64,000 nucleotides of DNA from positions 124,001 through 188,000 of the forward strand of contig NZ_CP051183.1 of the NCBI RefSeq assembly GCF_012295615.1. Direction: 5' to 3'. This document shows positions 23,221 through 32,740 of the stretch, one piece after another. A program made the translations under genes and the position numbers. Positions within the stretch are counted from its first letter, which is position 1. Every line of letters starts with the position of its first letter. Source of the DNA: Bermanella marisrubri (GTDB lineage: Bacteria; Pseudomonadota; Gammaproteobacteria; Pseudomonadales; Oceanobacteraceae). The notes under the pieces were generated by a model. The model saw only the letters and a program-made list of their open reading frames with translations, searched no databases and was not told the origin of the DNA.

Positions 23221-24312
23221 ATGGGTATAACGCGCCAGAAGAATAAAAATAATAAAGGTAATGTCGTGTTCGGTTCGGCAGATAAATTAACCCGTGCACC
23301 GGGCTTAGGAAAAGGGCATGGCGAGTGTTTATTGCGCTATGGGCTGGATCTTGGCTTGGAGTTGGCAGACATCGTCCATGGTTCTGACGTACCTTTGAAT
23401 TTTCTTCAGCAGCCTTATGACATTGACGTATCCAGTGAACTGCAGTTGATTGGCAATTTGCTGAGATATACACCACAACCATTTTCCGCTGGCTTTCATT
23501 TAGGTTGTCGCTATCAAATAAGCGATCTAGGGCTCTTTGGGATGGCGCTATTAAGTAGTAAGAATGGAGCCCATGCTGCACAAATTGCCGAACGGTATTT
23601 TGCCAATGCGTTTAACTTTACCGATATGGAGCTGCGCATTGTAAATGGGCAACTACAAATTCAATGGCACTTACGTATTCCGCTGGAAGATAGTATTACG
23701 CAATTTATTACTGCGCGGGATTTTGGTATTTGCCATGTCGTGCAGCGCTATATGCTGGACCAAACAGCGAGCAGCAACTATGAAATTGGTTTTTCATTTC
23801 CCTATCTAAAGGGCATGGATGACGTGGCCAGAGCATTCTCATGTCCCGTTAAATATAATCAAGATGTTTGCTATCTTCGCCTCGATGCAAAGCAACTTTC
23901 AGTGAAGCCTCCGCTTAGCAACGAGCTTAACGCTAATGCCATTGAGTCTACCTACCAATCAATATTGAGAAAAACGGATTGTGAAAGCAGTTTTCGTAAA
24001 AAAGTAACAACCATCTTATTATCCAATGGCGATATGTCTGTGGATAAGAGTCAAGTAGCTCAAGTGCTGCATATGAGTGAACGAACTCTGACCCGTCACC
24101 TAGAAAAAGAGAGTATTACTTGGCGCCAAATTGTGAGAGAAGTGAGGTTAAATAAAGCCCAGCTACTGCTCTCTGCTTCGGATAAGTCAATCCAAGTGAT
24201 TGCAGCGGAAGTGGGCTTTTCTAGTGTTAGTGCGTTTAGTCGAGCTTTCGTCAAGCACATTGGTATGTCGCCCAGTTTGTATCGGCGTTTGCCTGCAGAT
24301 AAGGCCCAGTAG
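23221..24312 (+). CDS. AraC-family transcriptional regulator (Arabinose_bd-type N terminus)
   Basis: 363 residues. The N-terminal two thirds match the ligand-binding domain of the OruR/ArgR-like AraC group: a short segment on the conserved fold, LGCRYQISDLGLFGMALLSSKN and similar. The C-terminal double helix-turn-helix spans about 265-360, with QVAQVLHMSERTLTRHLEKE and the recognition signature IQVIAAEVGFSSVSAFSRAFVKHIGMSPS. It is divergent from the S15-type hydrolase, which is its most likely target. The inducer is unknown. Confidence 0.9.
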   Translation: MGITRQKNKNNKGNVVFGSADKLTRAPGLGKGHGECLLRYGLDLGLELADIVHGSDVPLNFLQQPYDIDVSSELQLIGNLLRYTPQPFSAGFHLGCRYQISDLGLFGMALLSSKNGAHAAQIAERYFANAFNFTDMELRIVNGQLQIQWHLRIPLEDSITQFITARDFGICHVVQRYMLDQTASSNYEIGFSFPYLKGMDDVARAFSCPVKYNQDVCYLRLDAKQLSVKPPLSNELNANAIESTYQSILRKTDCESSFRKKVTTILLSNGDMSVDKSQVAQVLHMSERTLTRHLEKESITWRQIVREVRLNKAQLLLSASDKSIQVIAAEVGFSSVSAFSRAFVKHIGMSPSLYRRLPADKAQ

Positions 24313-24343
24313 CCCCTCCTGAATAACGGTCTATAATGATTCA

Positions 24344-25711
24344 ATGAGTCAGTTTCATGAATCTATACTCAATCGCTTAAGCAAATCCCCTGTGATCGAT
24401 GAGGGTGATTTAGACGCCGCTGCGCGCTTGATTCTAGAAGCGGCCATGGAAGGATTAGGCATTAATCGAAGCGGCATTTGGTTATATGACAGCGACGTAC
24501 AAGATCATATTCGATGTCACTTATTAATGGACAGCGATATGGCCGCGCCACAAGAAAGCTTAGTCTTGGCGCGAGAAGACTTCCCAAGTTACTTTAAGGC
24601 ATTAGATGAAGACCGAGTGATTGCCGCGAACGATGCTGTGAATGCTCCCGAGACTAAGGAGTTCGCGAAAGGCTATCTTGATTTACTGGGTATAAGCTCA
24701 ATGCTAGATACTCCTATCCGTCACAATGGCGTTACTGTGGGGATCATTTGCAATGAGCATCGCGGAAAGCCTCGCCAATGGCGGCCGGATGAAATTATTT
24801 TCTCTGGCGTTTTATCGGATTTGTTTGGCCGCGTATTGAACGCTCGTCAGCGCTTGGATTACGAACAACAACTCAAGTCCATAAACCAAAATCTTGAAGA
24901 AAAGGTTGCGGAGCGAACGCGATTTTTGGATGAAGCACTAGCACAACAGAAGCAATTACAACAGCAGTTAGTAGAAAGCGAAAAATTGGCAGCTCTGGGT
25001 GGTATGGTCAGTGGTGTTGCCCATGAGGTGAATACGCCTTTGGGGGTGGCGCTCACAGCAACGACACATTTAAATGATCAATTGAAAAAACTGCAGCAAG
25101 ATTTTTCAGCGGGTGCGATTACCAAGACACAGCTGCAAAGCTTTATTGAGTCAGCAACGGAAGCCGTCGATCTAAGCCACTCCAATTTAAACAAGGCAGC
25201 AACGTTAATTAGTAACTTTAAACGAACAAGTGCGGATCAAAATCACTTTGAAAAAGAACGTATTCATGTATCTGACTATGTTCGACAAGTGGTATCCACA
25301 CTGACTCCGCTTACCAAACAAATACCAGCAGAGGTTATCGTAATAGGTGGCGACTTTATCGTGAATACTTATCCAGGGGCCATTGCACAGGTGATTACTA
25401 ACTTCGTTAGTAATGCTTGTATACATGCTTTTGTTGACGGATACCAAGATCAAGCCAAAATCCAAATTGATATTCAGCAAAGTAAATCAGGCGATGTTAC
25501 TGTGAGCGTAAAAGATAATGGTATTGGTATGGATGAAGCCACTTGCCAAAAAATATTCAACCCATTTTTTACTACCCGACGCGGAGAAGGCGGTACTGGT
25601 CTAGGACTATCCATTATCCATACATTGCTGACCCAAAATTTAAATGGCTCGATTGATGTTGAAAGTGAGCTAGGTAAAGGAACCCAGTTCAAGATTTTTT
25701 TTCGTCAATGA
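24344..25711 (+). CDS. GAF-domain sensor histidine kinase
   Basis: The 455-residue cytoplasmic kinase has no transmembrane segment. An N-terminal GAF domain (about 15-165) is followed by a Gln-rich coiled coil (about 175-215), the H-box SGVAHEVNTPLGV with the phosphorylated histidine at residue 227, and an HATPase domain with the N-box NFVSNACIHA, G1 DNGIGMD, F-box NPFFTTRRG and G2 GGTGLGLSI. No response regulator adjoins it, so it is an orphan kinase. It starts 31 bases after the AraC gene on the same strand. The stimulus is unknown. Its 3' end overlaps the elyC-like gene by 7 bases tail to tail. Confidence 0.9.
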   Translation: MSQFHESILNRLSKSPVIDEGDLDAAARLILEAAMEGLGINRSGIWLYDSDVQDHIRCHLLMDSDMAAPQESLVLAREDFPSYFKALDEDRVIAANDAVNAPETKEFAKGYLDLLGISSMLDTPIRHNGVTVGIICNEHRGKPRQWRPDEIIFSGVLSDLFGRVLNARQRLDYEQQLKSINQNLEEKVAERTRFLDEALAQQKQLQQQLVESEKLAALGGMVSGVAHEVNTPLGVALTATTHLNDQLKKLQQDFSAGAITKTQLQSFIESATEAVDLSHSNLNKAATLISNFKRTSADQNHFEKERIHVSDYVRQVVSTLTPLTKQIPAEVIVIGGDFIVNTYPGAIAQVITNFVSNACIHAFVDGYQDQAKIQIDIQQSKSGDVTVSVKDNGIGMDEATCQKIFNPFFTTRRGEGGTGLGLSIIHTLLTQNLNGSIDVESELGKGTQFKIFFRQ

Positions 25712-26475
25712 GTCAACCATTGCCATGCTTGCCCTAAATACTCATAGATCGCTCTTTCCGCTTTCAACAAACCGGCAGAATCAAATCGCCAATCTGTAGA
25801 TTCGGTATGCTTGGCGATGAAAAAAGTCGGTGCTGGTTGTATATCAGGAAAGTAGCTTTGGAAAAATATGATAGCCCTTGGCATATGACTGGCACTGGTG
25901 ACCAAGACGATATTCAGATCTTTATGATTGTTTAATGCATTTGCTACGGCATTGGCTTCTTCTACGGTATCTTTGGGTTCTTCAAGTGCGATAATACGTG
26001 ACTCGTCTATTCCCATGGCGATGGCGACTTCTTTATAGACCTGTGCACTGCTTTTACTATTGCCACTAGCGTAACCAGTTACAATCAATTTGCCATTGGG
26101 ATTAGCATTCAGTATTCGCAATCCTTCCATGAGTCGTGCCGTGGCGGAGCTGGAAAGGTGACTGGTAAGCGGAACAGAAGGATCACTTTCTACTTTGTTG
26201 CCTAAAACAATGACATAATCCACCGGCTGCTTGATATCAAAACCAGAATAAGTTTGTTCAATATTGCGCAGTAGTGGGGTGGTAACAGGATGCCAAGAAA
26301 ATAAAAGCAAGCTCAGCAGTGCTAAAGATAATAAGGCGCGAGCGGTTTTAATGGGCTTATTAAGATTATTCTGGCGCCAAAGTAAAACAGTGGCCACGCT
26401 CAACATGACCACCACAAGGCTTAATGGCATTAACCAAAAGCCTATGAATTTCTTTAGATAAAATAGAAATTCCAT
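25705..26475 (-). CDS. ElyC/SanA/YdcF family membrane protein (DUF218)
   Basis: 256 residues. Two N-terminal transmembrane segments (FIGFWLMPLSLVVVMLSVAT and ALLSLALLSLLLFSW) are followed by a periplasmic DUF218 domain, with VDYVIVLGN at its start, GKLIVTGYASGNSKSSAQVY and VTSASHMPRA in its core. The architecture matches ElyC, an envelope biogenesis factor tied to lipid-carrier use in E. coli; that specific role is inferred. It starts 1 base after the ggt stop and is probably in one operon with it. Confidence 0.88.
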   Translation of the reverse strand: MEFLFYLKKFIGFWLMPLSLVVVMLSVATVLLWRQNNLNKPIKTARALLSLALLSLLLFSWHPVTTPLLRNIEQTYSGFDIKQPVDYVIVLGNKVESDPSVPLTSHLSSSATARLMEGLRILNANPNGKLIVTGYASGNSKSSAQVYKEVAIAMGIDESRIIALEEPKDTVEEANAVANALNNHKDLNIVLVTSASHMPRAIIFFQSYFPDIQPAPTFFIAKHTESTDWRFDSAGLLKAERAIYEYLGQAWQWLTH

Positions 26476-26476
26476 T

Positions 26477-28219
26477 CTATTTGATGTGCCTCACTTCTGC
26501 ACTGCCTACACCGCGAGGGTCAGCGGCTGCAGTAATCTTATTGTTCTTTTTATCCCAAAGAATGGCTTGCATGTTGCCATATTGTCGCTGAATTTCTTTA
26601 AGCTCATGGCCTTTCATTTTTAGACTCGCTATTTCCACTAGAGTTAAGCTGTCTTTTTCGTATTGGATGACATCGGGTAAATATTGATGATGAAAGCGGG
26701 GGCGTGAAACCCAGTCTTCTACAGGATTTCCTCTTACATATTCGAGCATGCCTAGGAACACCATGGTAATGATGCGGCTGCCGCCTGGTGTTCCAATAAT
26801 TGCTATCTTGTCTTCTGTTTCAATAAAACTGGGTGACATGGATGAGAGCGGACGTTTTTCTGCAGCAATCGCGTTTGCTTCGTTGCCGACAAGACCATAT
26901 GCGTTAGGTACACCAGGTTTTACTGAGAAGTCATCCATTTCATTATTTAATAATAAGCCGGTTCCTTCTGCTAAATAAGCGCTACCAAAAGGTAGGTTAA
27001 TGCTGAGAGTTGCACTGACGCGATTACCATCCTGATCGATGACACTTAAGTGGGTTGTATGAAAGCCTTCGTAAATTTGTTGTTGAGTGCCTAGGTCAGC
27101 GCTTTTGGTTGCCTTGCCCAGCTTAATATTTTTGCTGATTTTTTTTGCGTATTGCTTGTCTAACAACGTGTCGGTAGGCACTTGTACAAAATCGCTGTCC
27201 CCCAAATAATGAGCACGATCATAATAGGCACGACGCATGACTTCACTTAGCAGGTGAATTTCATCGGCACCGTCCAATTCACTCCAGCTGATTTCATGAT
27301 GCTGTTCTAGGGCTTCTAGCATGTTAAACATCTGCGCGATAGCGATACCTCCGGAGCTAGGTGGAGGCGCACTGGTTACTTTATATTGGCGATTAGCTAA
27401 GCGGTATTCGCTGGTGACGGGTTCGCGTTCTACAACTTCATATTTTTTCAAATCTTCCAGTGTCCAAATACCGCCAGCGGCTTGCACGCTGTCTACCATT
27501 TGCTTGGCTACCGGGCCTTCATAGAAACCGGCTTTACCGTTATTAGCCAGCGCCGTGAGAGTTTTGGCTAGATCCTTTTGTACTAATACATGATTTTCAT
27601 TGGGCACGTCGTTGTCTTGTAAAAAGATCTCAGCTGCTGATGGATAGTCACGTAAAGCATCTAAACGCCAGCGCGCCAAGATTTGATATTTACGGTCGAT
27701 TTGAAAGCCGTTTTGCGCATGCTGAATGGCCGCTGCTAAAGAAGTGCTCAATGGCAAATTGCCATATTCTTTGGCAATGTGAGCAAAGGCCGCTGCTTGA
27801 CCTGGAATACCAGCGGCCATGGGGCCATTGATGCTAAGGTCTTCAATGACATTGCCATCTTCATCTAAATACATATCTCGATGGGCTGCCAAAGGTGCTT
27901 TTTCGCGGGCATCAATAAAGCGAGTTTGTTGCGTGGCTTCATCATGCAGCAACCAAAAACCACCGCCGCCCATGCCCGCACTATAGGGCTCAACAACGGC
28001 CAGCACCGCCGCTGTTGCGATGGCTGCGTCATAGGCGTTGCCGCCCTTTTCTAAGATATCTAAACCGGCTTGTGTGGCAAGAGGATGGGCACTAGCAATG
28101 GCCGCTTGCTTATGTCCTTGGCCGGTATCCTGTTGTTGTTTGGTCAGATCACTTTGCGGTGCGTCGGAGCACGCCATGAGTGCCAATATGAAAAGACTGA
28201 TTACGCTGGTTTTAATCAC
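26477..28219 (-). CDS. ggt: Gamma-glutamyltransferase, predicted lipoprotein
   Basis: The 580-residue Ntn hydrolase cleaves gamma-glutamyl bonds of glutathione and related compounds. A lipoprotein signal (MIKTSVISLFILALMACSDA) ends in LMAC, with Cys17 lipidated, so the enzyme is probably membrane-anchored in the periplasm. The large subunit begins with ASAHPLATQAGLDILEKGGNAYDAA. The autoprocessing threonine is in GFHTTHLSVIDQDG near residue 388, where the small subunit begins. The substrate loop is PLSSMSPSF, followed by GTPGGSRI. It is cotranscribed with the ElyC-like gene and divergent from the DUF423 gene. Confidence 0.95.
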   Translation of the reverse strand: MIKTSVISLFILALMACSDAPQSDLTKQQQDTGQGHKQAAIASAHPLATQAGLDILEKGGNAYDAAIATAAVLAVVEPYSAGMGGGGFWLLHDEATQQTRFIDAREKAPLAAHRDMYLDEDGNVIEDLSINGPMAAGIPGQAAAFAHIAKEYGNLPLSTSLAAAIQHAQNGFQIDRKYQILARWRLDALRDYPSAAEIFLQDNDVPNENHVLVQKDLAKTLTALANNGKAGFYEGPVAKQMVDSVQAAGGIWTLEDLKKYEVVEREPVTSEYRLANRQYKVTSAPPPSSGGIAIAQMFNMLEALEQHHEISWSELDGADEIHLLSEVMRRAYYDRAHYLGDSDFVQVPTDTLLDKQYAKKISKNIKLGKATKSADLGTQQQIYEGFHTTHLSVIDQDGNRVSATLSINLPFGSAYLAEGTGLLLNNEMDDFSVKPGVPNAYGLVGNEANAIAAEKRPLSSMSPSFIETEDKIAIIGTPGGSRIITMVFLGMLEYVRGNPVEDWVSRPRFHHQYLPDVIQYEKDSLTLVEIASLKMKGHELKEIQRQYGNMQAILWDKKNNKITAAADPRGVGSAEVRHIK

Positions 28220-28319
28220 AAATACCCCCTCAGTTATTGCCCTCTATATAAACATATTCTAAAGGATATGAAAGGCGCCACTTGATATATTTCTCAACCT
28301 CAGTATCTTTGCCACCCTT

Positions 28320-28712
28320 ATGAATATCCATCGTACATTCTTTATCATTGCCGCTGTTTTGGGGCTGACCAGTGTCGCCATCGGCGCCTTTGCTGCCCAC
28401 GGCTTGAGTAACCTATTGTCAGAAAAAGCCCTTGGCTGGATCGATACGGGTGTGCAGTACCAAATGTTTCATACGCTTGCCATTTTGCTATTAGCCGCGT
28501 GCTTGAAACAGAGTGCTCAGTCTCGAATATTAGCGTATGCCGCAGGGTGCTTTACTGCCGGAATACTATTGTTCAGTGGCAGCCTATATGCGATGGCAAT
28601 CACTAATCTAACTGGCCTTGCGCTGCTCACCCCAATCGGAGGGGTGTTATTCTTGATTGCATGGTCTTTGTTAATATATGCGGGCATCCGACTGGATGCA
28701 GCCGATAAATAG
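28320..28712 (+). CDS. DUF423 family membrane protein (YgdD-like)
   Basis: The 130-residue integral membrane protein has four hydrophobic segments. The family signature at the N terminus is VAIGAFAAHGL, followed by WIDTGVQYQMFHTLAILL and, in the middle, FSGSLYAMAITN. The function is unknown. It lies 9 bases upstream of trmB on the same strand. Confidence 0.93.
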   Translation: MNIHRTFFIIAAVLGLTSVAIGAFAAHGLSNLLSEKALGWIDTGVQYQMFHTLAILLLAACLKQSAQSRILAYAAGCFTAGILLFSGSLYAMAITNLTGLALLTPIGGVLFLIAWSLLIYAGIRLDAADK

Positions 28713-28721
28713 GTAAACCCC

Positions 28722-29447
28722 ATGTCCGATTCTCAGAAAGACTCACAGCAAGGCGTGCCAAGTGATGTGCCTTTTGCCAAACGCATTAAAAGCTTTGTGG
28801 TACGTGCCGGTCGTATTTCACCTGCCCAGCGCGAGCTTTATGCTGAGCAATTCGCCAAGCAAGGTTTGACCCTTGATGCAGGAATGCTGGATTACCAAGC
28901 CGTGTTCGGTAACAGCAATCCTGTGGTCCTAGAAATCGGCTTTGGCATGGGTAAAAGCCTTGTGGAAATGGCAGAAGCCAATCCGCAGTTAAACTATATT
29001 GGTATTGAAGTTCATACACCGGGCGTAGCCAAGCTATTGCGTGATGCGAATGAAAAAGGCATCGACAATATTCGAGTATTCGAAAACGATGCTATTGAAG
29101 TCTTGGAGCAATGTATTCCAGATGAATCATTGCATGGTATGCAATTGTTCTTCCCTGATCCATGGCACAAAAAACGGCATCATAAACGACGCATTGTTCA
29201 GCCTGAATTTGCACAGAACATTCGTAAAAAACTGAAAGTGGGCAGTACTTTCCACATGGCCACTGACTGGGAAAATTACGCCGAGCACATGCTTGAGGTA
29301 ATGGAAGAACAAGCGGGCTATGAAAATGTAGCGGGTAAAAACCAATACCATCCGCGCCCAGACTTTCGCCCACTCACCAAATTTGAAGTCCGTGGCGAGA
29401 ATAAAGGTCATGGCGTTTGGGATTTGATTTATAAGCGTATTAATTAA
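28722..29447 (+). CDS. trmB: tRNA (guanine-N7-)-methyltransferase
   Basis: The 241-residue SAM-dependent enzyme makes m7G46 in tRNA variable loops. The SAM-binding motif is VLEIGFGMGKSLVEMA and the later motifs are IGIEVHTPGVAKLL and LFFPDPWHKKRHHKRR, which is diagnostic of TrmB. Its length is normal. It is preceded by DUF423 and followed after 17 bases by the PA4642-like gene. Confidence 0.98.
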   Translation: MSDSQKDSQQGVPSDVPFAKRIKSFVVRAGRISPAQRELYAEQFAKQGLTLDAGMLDYQAVFGNSNPVVLEIGFGMGKSLVEMAEANPQLNYIGIEVHTPGVAKLLRDANEKGIDNIRVFENDAIEVLEQCIPDESLHGMQLFFPDPWHKKRHHKRRIVQPEFAQNIRKKLKVGSTFHMATDWENYAEHMLEVMEEQAGYENVAGKNQYHPRPDFRPLTKFEVRGENKGHGVWDLIYKRIN

Positions 29448-29464
29448 TATTTCAAGGACACAAC

Positions 29465-29758
29465 ATGTTGAAGAAAGATAAGCAAAAAGTATTTGGTGGT
29501 GAGTGGACAGAAGAGCACATGCGTTTCTTCCTGGATAGCAAAAGCTATGACGGCACTGACGTGGATTTCATCAACTTAATCCGCGCTTACCAGCACATGA
29601 CAGAAGAAACATTTGCTGAATTTGTTGACTTCTTTAAAGAGGAAGGACATAACCTTAACGCGACAAACCTAAATGGTGAAACCGCATTGAGCATCATTAG
29701 CGAACATGCCAATAGTGAAGCATATGCCAACGCATTGAAAGAAGCGGGTGCCGAATAA
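29465..29758 (+). CDS. PA4642-family small protein
   Basis: The 97-residue acidic protein has no signal or membrane segment. The pattern LKKDKQKVFGGEWTEEHMRFFL, LIRAYQHMTEETFAEFVDFF and the NLNGETALSIIS end matches the conserved proteobacterial family named after PA4642. The C-terminal half looks ankyrin-like (NATNLNGETALSIISEHAN). The function is unknown. It follows trmB by 17 bases and is convergent with hemW, with 3 bases between the stops. Confidence 0.88.
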   Translation: MLKKDKQKVFGGEWTEEHMRFFLDSKSYDGTDVDFINLIRAYQHMTEETFAEFVDFFKEEGHNLNATNLNGETALSIISEHANSEAYANALKEAGAE

Positions 29759-29761
29759 GCG

Positions 29762-30928
29762 TTATAAGAAACGCTCAAGTAGTTCGTTTAAAAATAGCTG
29801 ACCCTGTGCCGTTGCTTGAATGCCGCGGCCAGGTTCCAGTAAGCCTTGCTGTTGAGCTTGCTGAACTTTTCCCTCTATGTGTGCAAAGCTGAGACCTGTT
29901 CGGGCCTCAAACAATTCTGCACTGATGCCATCAAACAGACGCAAGCCATTCATCAAGCATTCCAAGTCCCGATCTTCGGCTGCAATATTGTCACGCTTGA
30001 CTAAAAAGGGTTTTGCTAAATTCAGGTAGTCTTTGGGTAGGCGGGTTTTTGCGGTTCGATAAATGCGGCTTTCATTGATGTCGTCGTGTGGCAAGGTCAA
30101 CTTGCCATGTGCACCTGCACCAATGCCAATGTAATCCCCAAACTGCCAATAGTTAAGATTATGTTTGGCTTGCTTATTAGGTTGCGCATAGGCAGAGACT
30201 TCATATTGTTTGAAGCCGTGCTTAGCTAGCAAAGCTTGTCCTTGTTCTTGAATATCCCATAGGGTTTCATCTTTGGGAAGTACAGGTGGAAACTTATAAA
30301 ACTCTGTATTAGGCTCGATGGTCAGTTGATACCAGCTGATGTGGGTTGGATCAAGATCAAGGCCTTGCTGCAAGTCGGCCATGGCGTCATCAAGGCTTTG
30401 TTCGGGCAGACCATGCATGAAATCTAAATTAAAGTTGGTAAAGCCTGCTTGCTTGGCAAGTTGCACTGCGGCTACAGCTTCTTCACCACTATGAATACGT
30501 CCTAAGTGTTGCAGCTGCTTATTTTGAAAACTTTGAATACCAATGCTTAGTCGATTAATACCAAGCTCAAAATAGCCTTTAAATTTTTCTGCTTCAAATG
30601 TGCCCGGATTGGCTTCTAACGTGATTTCGATATCGGGCTCAAACATGAGGCGTTGTCTTAAGCCTGCAAATAATTGCTCATAGGCTTCAACACTTAATAA
30701 ACTGGGCGTGCCACCGCCAAAGAAAATACTATGAATAGGACGCTGCGCTATACCTTTATCATTTAACCAAAGCAATTCTTGGTCAAGGTCATCCAGCAGT
30801 GCTGTTACATAATCACGCTCCGGCAGTTCCATGTCCGCTTTATGACTGTTGAAGTCGCAATACGGACATTTGCGCACACACCACGGAATGTGAATATAAA
30901 GACTAAGCGGCGGTAACTGCATGCTCAC
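29762..30928 (-). CDS. hemW: Radical SAM heme chaperone HemW
   Basis: The 388-residue radical SAM protein carries the iron-sulfur motif CVRKCPYC (Cx3Cx2C) near the N terminus after SLYIHIPW. It then shows [18 protein letters not shown] and the HemW C-terminal domain with [19 protein letters not shown]. It has the extra cysteine next to the cluster motif region (CPYCDFNSH) but, like other HemW proteins, is a heme chaperone and not an oxygen-independent coproporphyrinogen oxidase, with which it is often confused. It overlaps rdgB by 4 bases (ATGA). Confidence 0.94.
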   Translation of the reverse strand: MSMQLPPLSLYIHIPWCVRKCPYCDFNSHKADMELPERDYVTALLDDLDQELLWLNDKGIAQRPIHSIFFGGGTPSLLSVEAYEQLFAGLRQRLMFEPDIEITLEANPGTFEAEKFKGYFELGINRLSIGIQSFQNKQLQHLGRIHSGEEAVAAVQLAKQAGFTNFNLDFMHGLPEQSLDDAMADLQQGLDLDPTHISWYQLTIEPNTEFYKFPPVLPKDETLWDIQEQGQALLAKHGFKQYEVSAYAQPNKQAKHNLNYWQFGDYIGIGAGAHGKLTLPHDDINESRIYRTAKTRLPKDYLNLAKPFLVKRDNIAAEDRDLECLMNGLRLFDGISAELFEARTGLSFAHIEGKVQQAQQQGLLEPGRGIQATAQGQLFLNELLERFL

Positions 30929-31542
30929 AAACGAAAGACCTGTTTGAGCTGCGCGATGGCTTTGCCGCGATGGCTTATTTCATTCTTTTTTTCTTTGCTT
31001 AATTGAGCGGCTGTACAGTTTTCTTCTTTGACAAAAAATAACGGGTCATAACCAAAACCCCCGTCCCCTGAAATCTCGATCTCTATTTGGCCTTCCCAAC
31101 TACCTTGGCAAATGAGTGGATTAGGATCCTTGGCATGACGTACAAACGCCAAAACACAATGGAAGCGTGCACTGCGGTTTTCCGGTTGCACATGTTTTAA
31201 TTGCTTTAGCAATTTCAGGTTATTGTTTTCATCCTTGTCATCAGATTCGCTAAATACAGGATCTAATTGACTATAACGCGCACTATAAATTCCAGGCTCA
31301 CCATCTAAAGCATCCACTTCTAAGCCACTATCGTCGGCCAATGCAGGAAGGCCCGTTGCCAAGCTGGCGTGGCGCGCTTTTAGAATGGCATTTTCAATGA
31401 AACTTAAACCGGTTTCATCGACATCAGTAACATCAAATTCTTTCTGCGGCACAAGCTCTACATCAAAGCCATCAAGGGCATTCTGTAATTCTGCTAGTTT
31501 GCCTTTATTGCCACTTGCGAGGACGATGGTTTGCTTGGACAT
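30925..31542 (-). CDS. rdgB: XTP/dITP diphosphatase RdgB
   Basis: The 205-residue HAM1-family pyrophosphatase hydrolyses dITP/XTP to keep deaminated purines out of DNA. Landmarks: [14 protein letters not shown] at the N terminus, the metal/substrate region [35 protein letters not shown] and EISHRGKA. It is part of the metX-metW-DUF4426-rdgB-hemW series conserved in pseudomonads and overlaps hemW by 4 bases. Confidence 0.97.
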   Translation of the reverse strand: MSKQTIVLASGNKGKLAELQNALDGFDVELVPQKEFDVTDVDETGLSFIENAILKARHASLATGLPALADDSGLEVDALDGEPGIYSARYSQLDPVFSESDDKDENNNLKLLKQLKHVQPENRSARFHCVLAFVRHAKDPNPLICQGSWEGQIEIEISGDGGFGYDPLFFVKEENCTAAQLSKEKKNEISHRGKAIAQLKQVFRL

Positions 31543-31589
31543 AGTGATAAAACTTATTAAATCGAATGAGTGGGAGAAAAAAGGAAGCG

Positions 31590-31608
31590 GGGCAGTAAAA
31601 TACTGCCC
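31590..31608 (-). terminator. Weak hairpin between DUF4426 gene and rdgB
   Basis: GGGCAGTA-AAA-TACTGCCC is a perfect 8-bp stem just downstream of the DUF4426 stop. The T-tract on the minus strand starts only after a few other bases, so it is at best an attenuating terminator. Confidence 0.35.
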
Positions 31609-31621
31609 GTTTATGAACCAG

Positions 31622-32056
31622 TTATTCGCCGCGGTAAAACTTTTGATTAAACTTTACGTCGAATGTTCGCTTGCTGCCTTCCGGCGTGACTTTTATATGG
31701 AAGCGATACATATTTTGGTCATAGAAATCGAAGGTCGAAATAAAATACAATGCGCTGGTTTCTTGAATGCGTTTAAATTCTAGTTCGCTTTTTTGCCCAA
31801 TGAGATTCGACATTTCACCTTCGATTTTTGCGTCCCAAGCCACAGGCATGTCAGAGACACCTTTTTTCAACACGGCTATATTTAAAAAGCCTACATTGCG
31901 GCTACGTGGGATGTCATAAAGACGAGCGACTTTTGCGTCTAATTCACTACTGGTTAGGCCCATGTAATGTACTTCATAGTCGCCAAAGACTTGTTTTTGT
32001 TCTGCTTGCGCGAAGCCGGTCAACAGAACAAAGCAAAGTAAAAGTAGGGTACGCAT
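31622..32056 (-). CDS. DUF4426 exported protein
   Basis: 144 residues with a signal peptide ([20 protein letters not shown]). The mature part begins [29 protein letters not shown] and contains [13 protein letters not shown] and [15 protein letters not shown], the pattern of DUF4426 proteins, which are nearly always found in the metW-rdgB neighbourhood. It is likely periplasmic; the function is unknown. It is 24 bases downstream of metW. Confidence 0.88.
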   Translation of the reverse strand: MRTLLLLCFVLLTGFAQAEQKQVFGDYEVHYMGLTSSELDAKVARLYDIPRSRNVGFLNIAVLKKGVSDMPVAWDAKIEGEMSNLIGQKSELEFKRIQETSALYFISTFDFYDQNMYRFHIKVTPEGSKRTFDVKFNQKFYRGE

Positions 32057-32080
32057 ATCAATTACCTCTATATAGATGGA

Positions 32081-32740
32081 TTAGCGACTAATGCGATAAA
32101 TCGCAATTTCGCCTAGCATATTAGGCCACAGGCGAGCGGCTAGTGATTCTTGATGCTGGCTATCGACCACGGTGCGATCCAAAATTCTCAATCCCTTTTC
32201 ACCGCACAACTGCTCAAAATCACCAAAGGTACAAAGGTGGATATTGGGCGTGTCATACCAATTATAGGGCAGAGTTTTCGACATGGGCATTCGGCCCTTG
32301 TTTAATAAATAAAAACGCGTACGCCAGTAACCGAAATTCGGAAAAGTAATAATGGCTTCTTGTCCAACACGCAGCATTTCATCGAGTAGCAAGTCTGGGC
32401 GGCGAACTGCCTGTAGTGCTTGCGTCATAATAACTGTATCTACGCTATCGTCTTTGAAATGGTTCAGGCCATTATTCAAGTCATGCTCGATGACGTTAAC
32501 ACCTTTTTCAACGCAGCTGACAATACTGTCTGGATTAATTTCCATACCATAGCCCAAGCATTGCTTGTGATGTTTTAAATAGGCAAGTAAAGCGCCTTCA
32601 CCGCAACCTAAGTCAAGTACTTGGCTATTGGGCTGCACCCATTGCTGGATGATTTGTAAATCGCTACGCAGTTTTTGTAAGTCGCTACGCAGTTCATTTG
32701 CTGCATCGGCGTCTTGGGTATTGAGGACTTGAGTGCTCAT
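32081..32740 (-). CDS. metW: Methionine biosynthesis protein MetW
   Basis: The 219-residue methyltransferase-fold protein has SAM-site motif VLDLGCGEGALLAYLK and the MetW signature TFPNFGYWRTRFYLLNKGRMP. MetW stabilises and activates MetX-type acyltransferases in gammaproteobacteria (family knowledge). Its ATG shares a base with the metX stop (TAATG), so the two are translationally coupled. Confidence 0.96.
   Translation of the reverse strand: MSTQVLNTQDADAANELRSDLQKLRSDLQIIQQWVQPNSQVLDLGCGEGALLAYLKHHKQCLGYGMEINPDSIVSCVEKGVNVIEHDLNNGLNHFKDDSVDTVIMTQALQAVRRPDLLLDEMLRVGQEAIITFPNFGYWRTRFYLLNKGRMPMSKTLPYNWYDTPNIHLCTFGDFEQLCGEKGLRILDRTVVDSQHQESLAARLWPNMLGEIAIYRISR

Noticed and set aside
29762-30928. 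HemN-type coproporphyrinogen III oxidase instead of HemW
   Set aside because: The length, the [19 protein letters not shown] segment and the position after rdgB all fit HemW.
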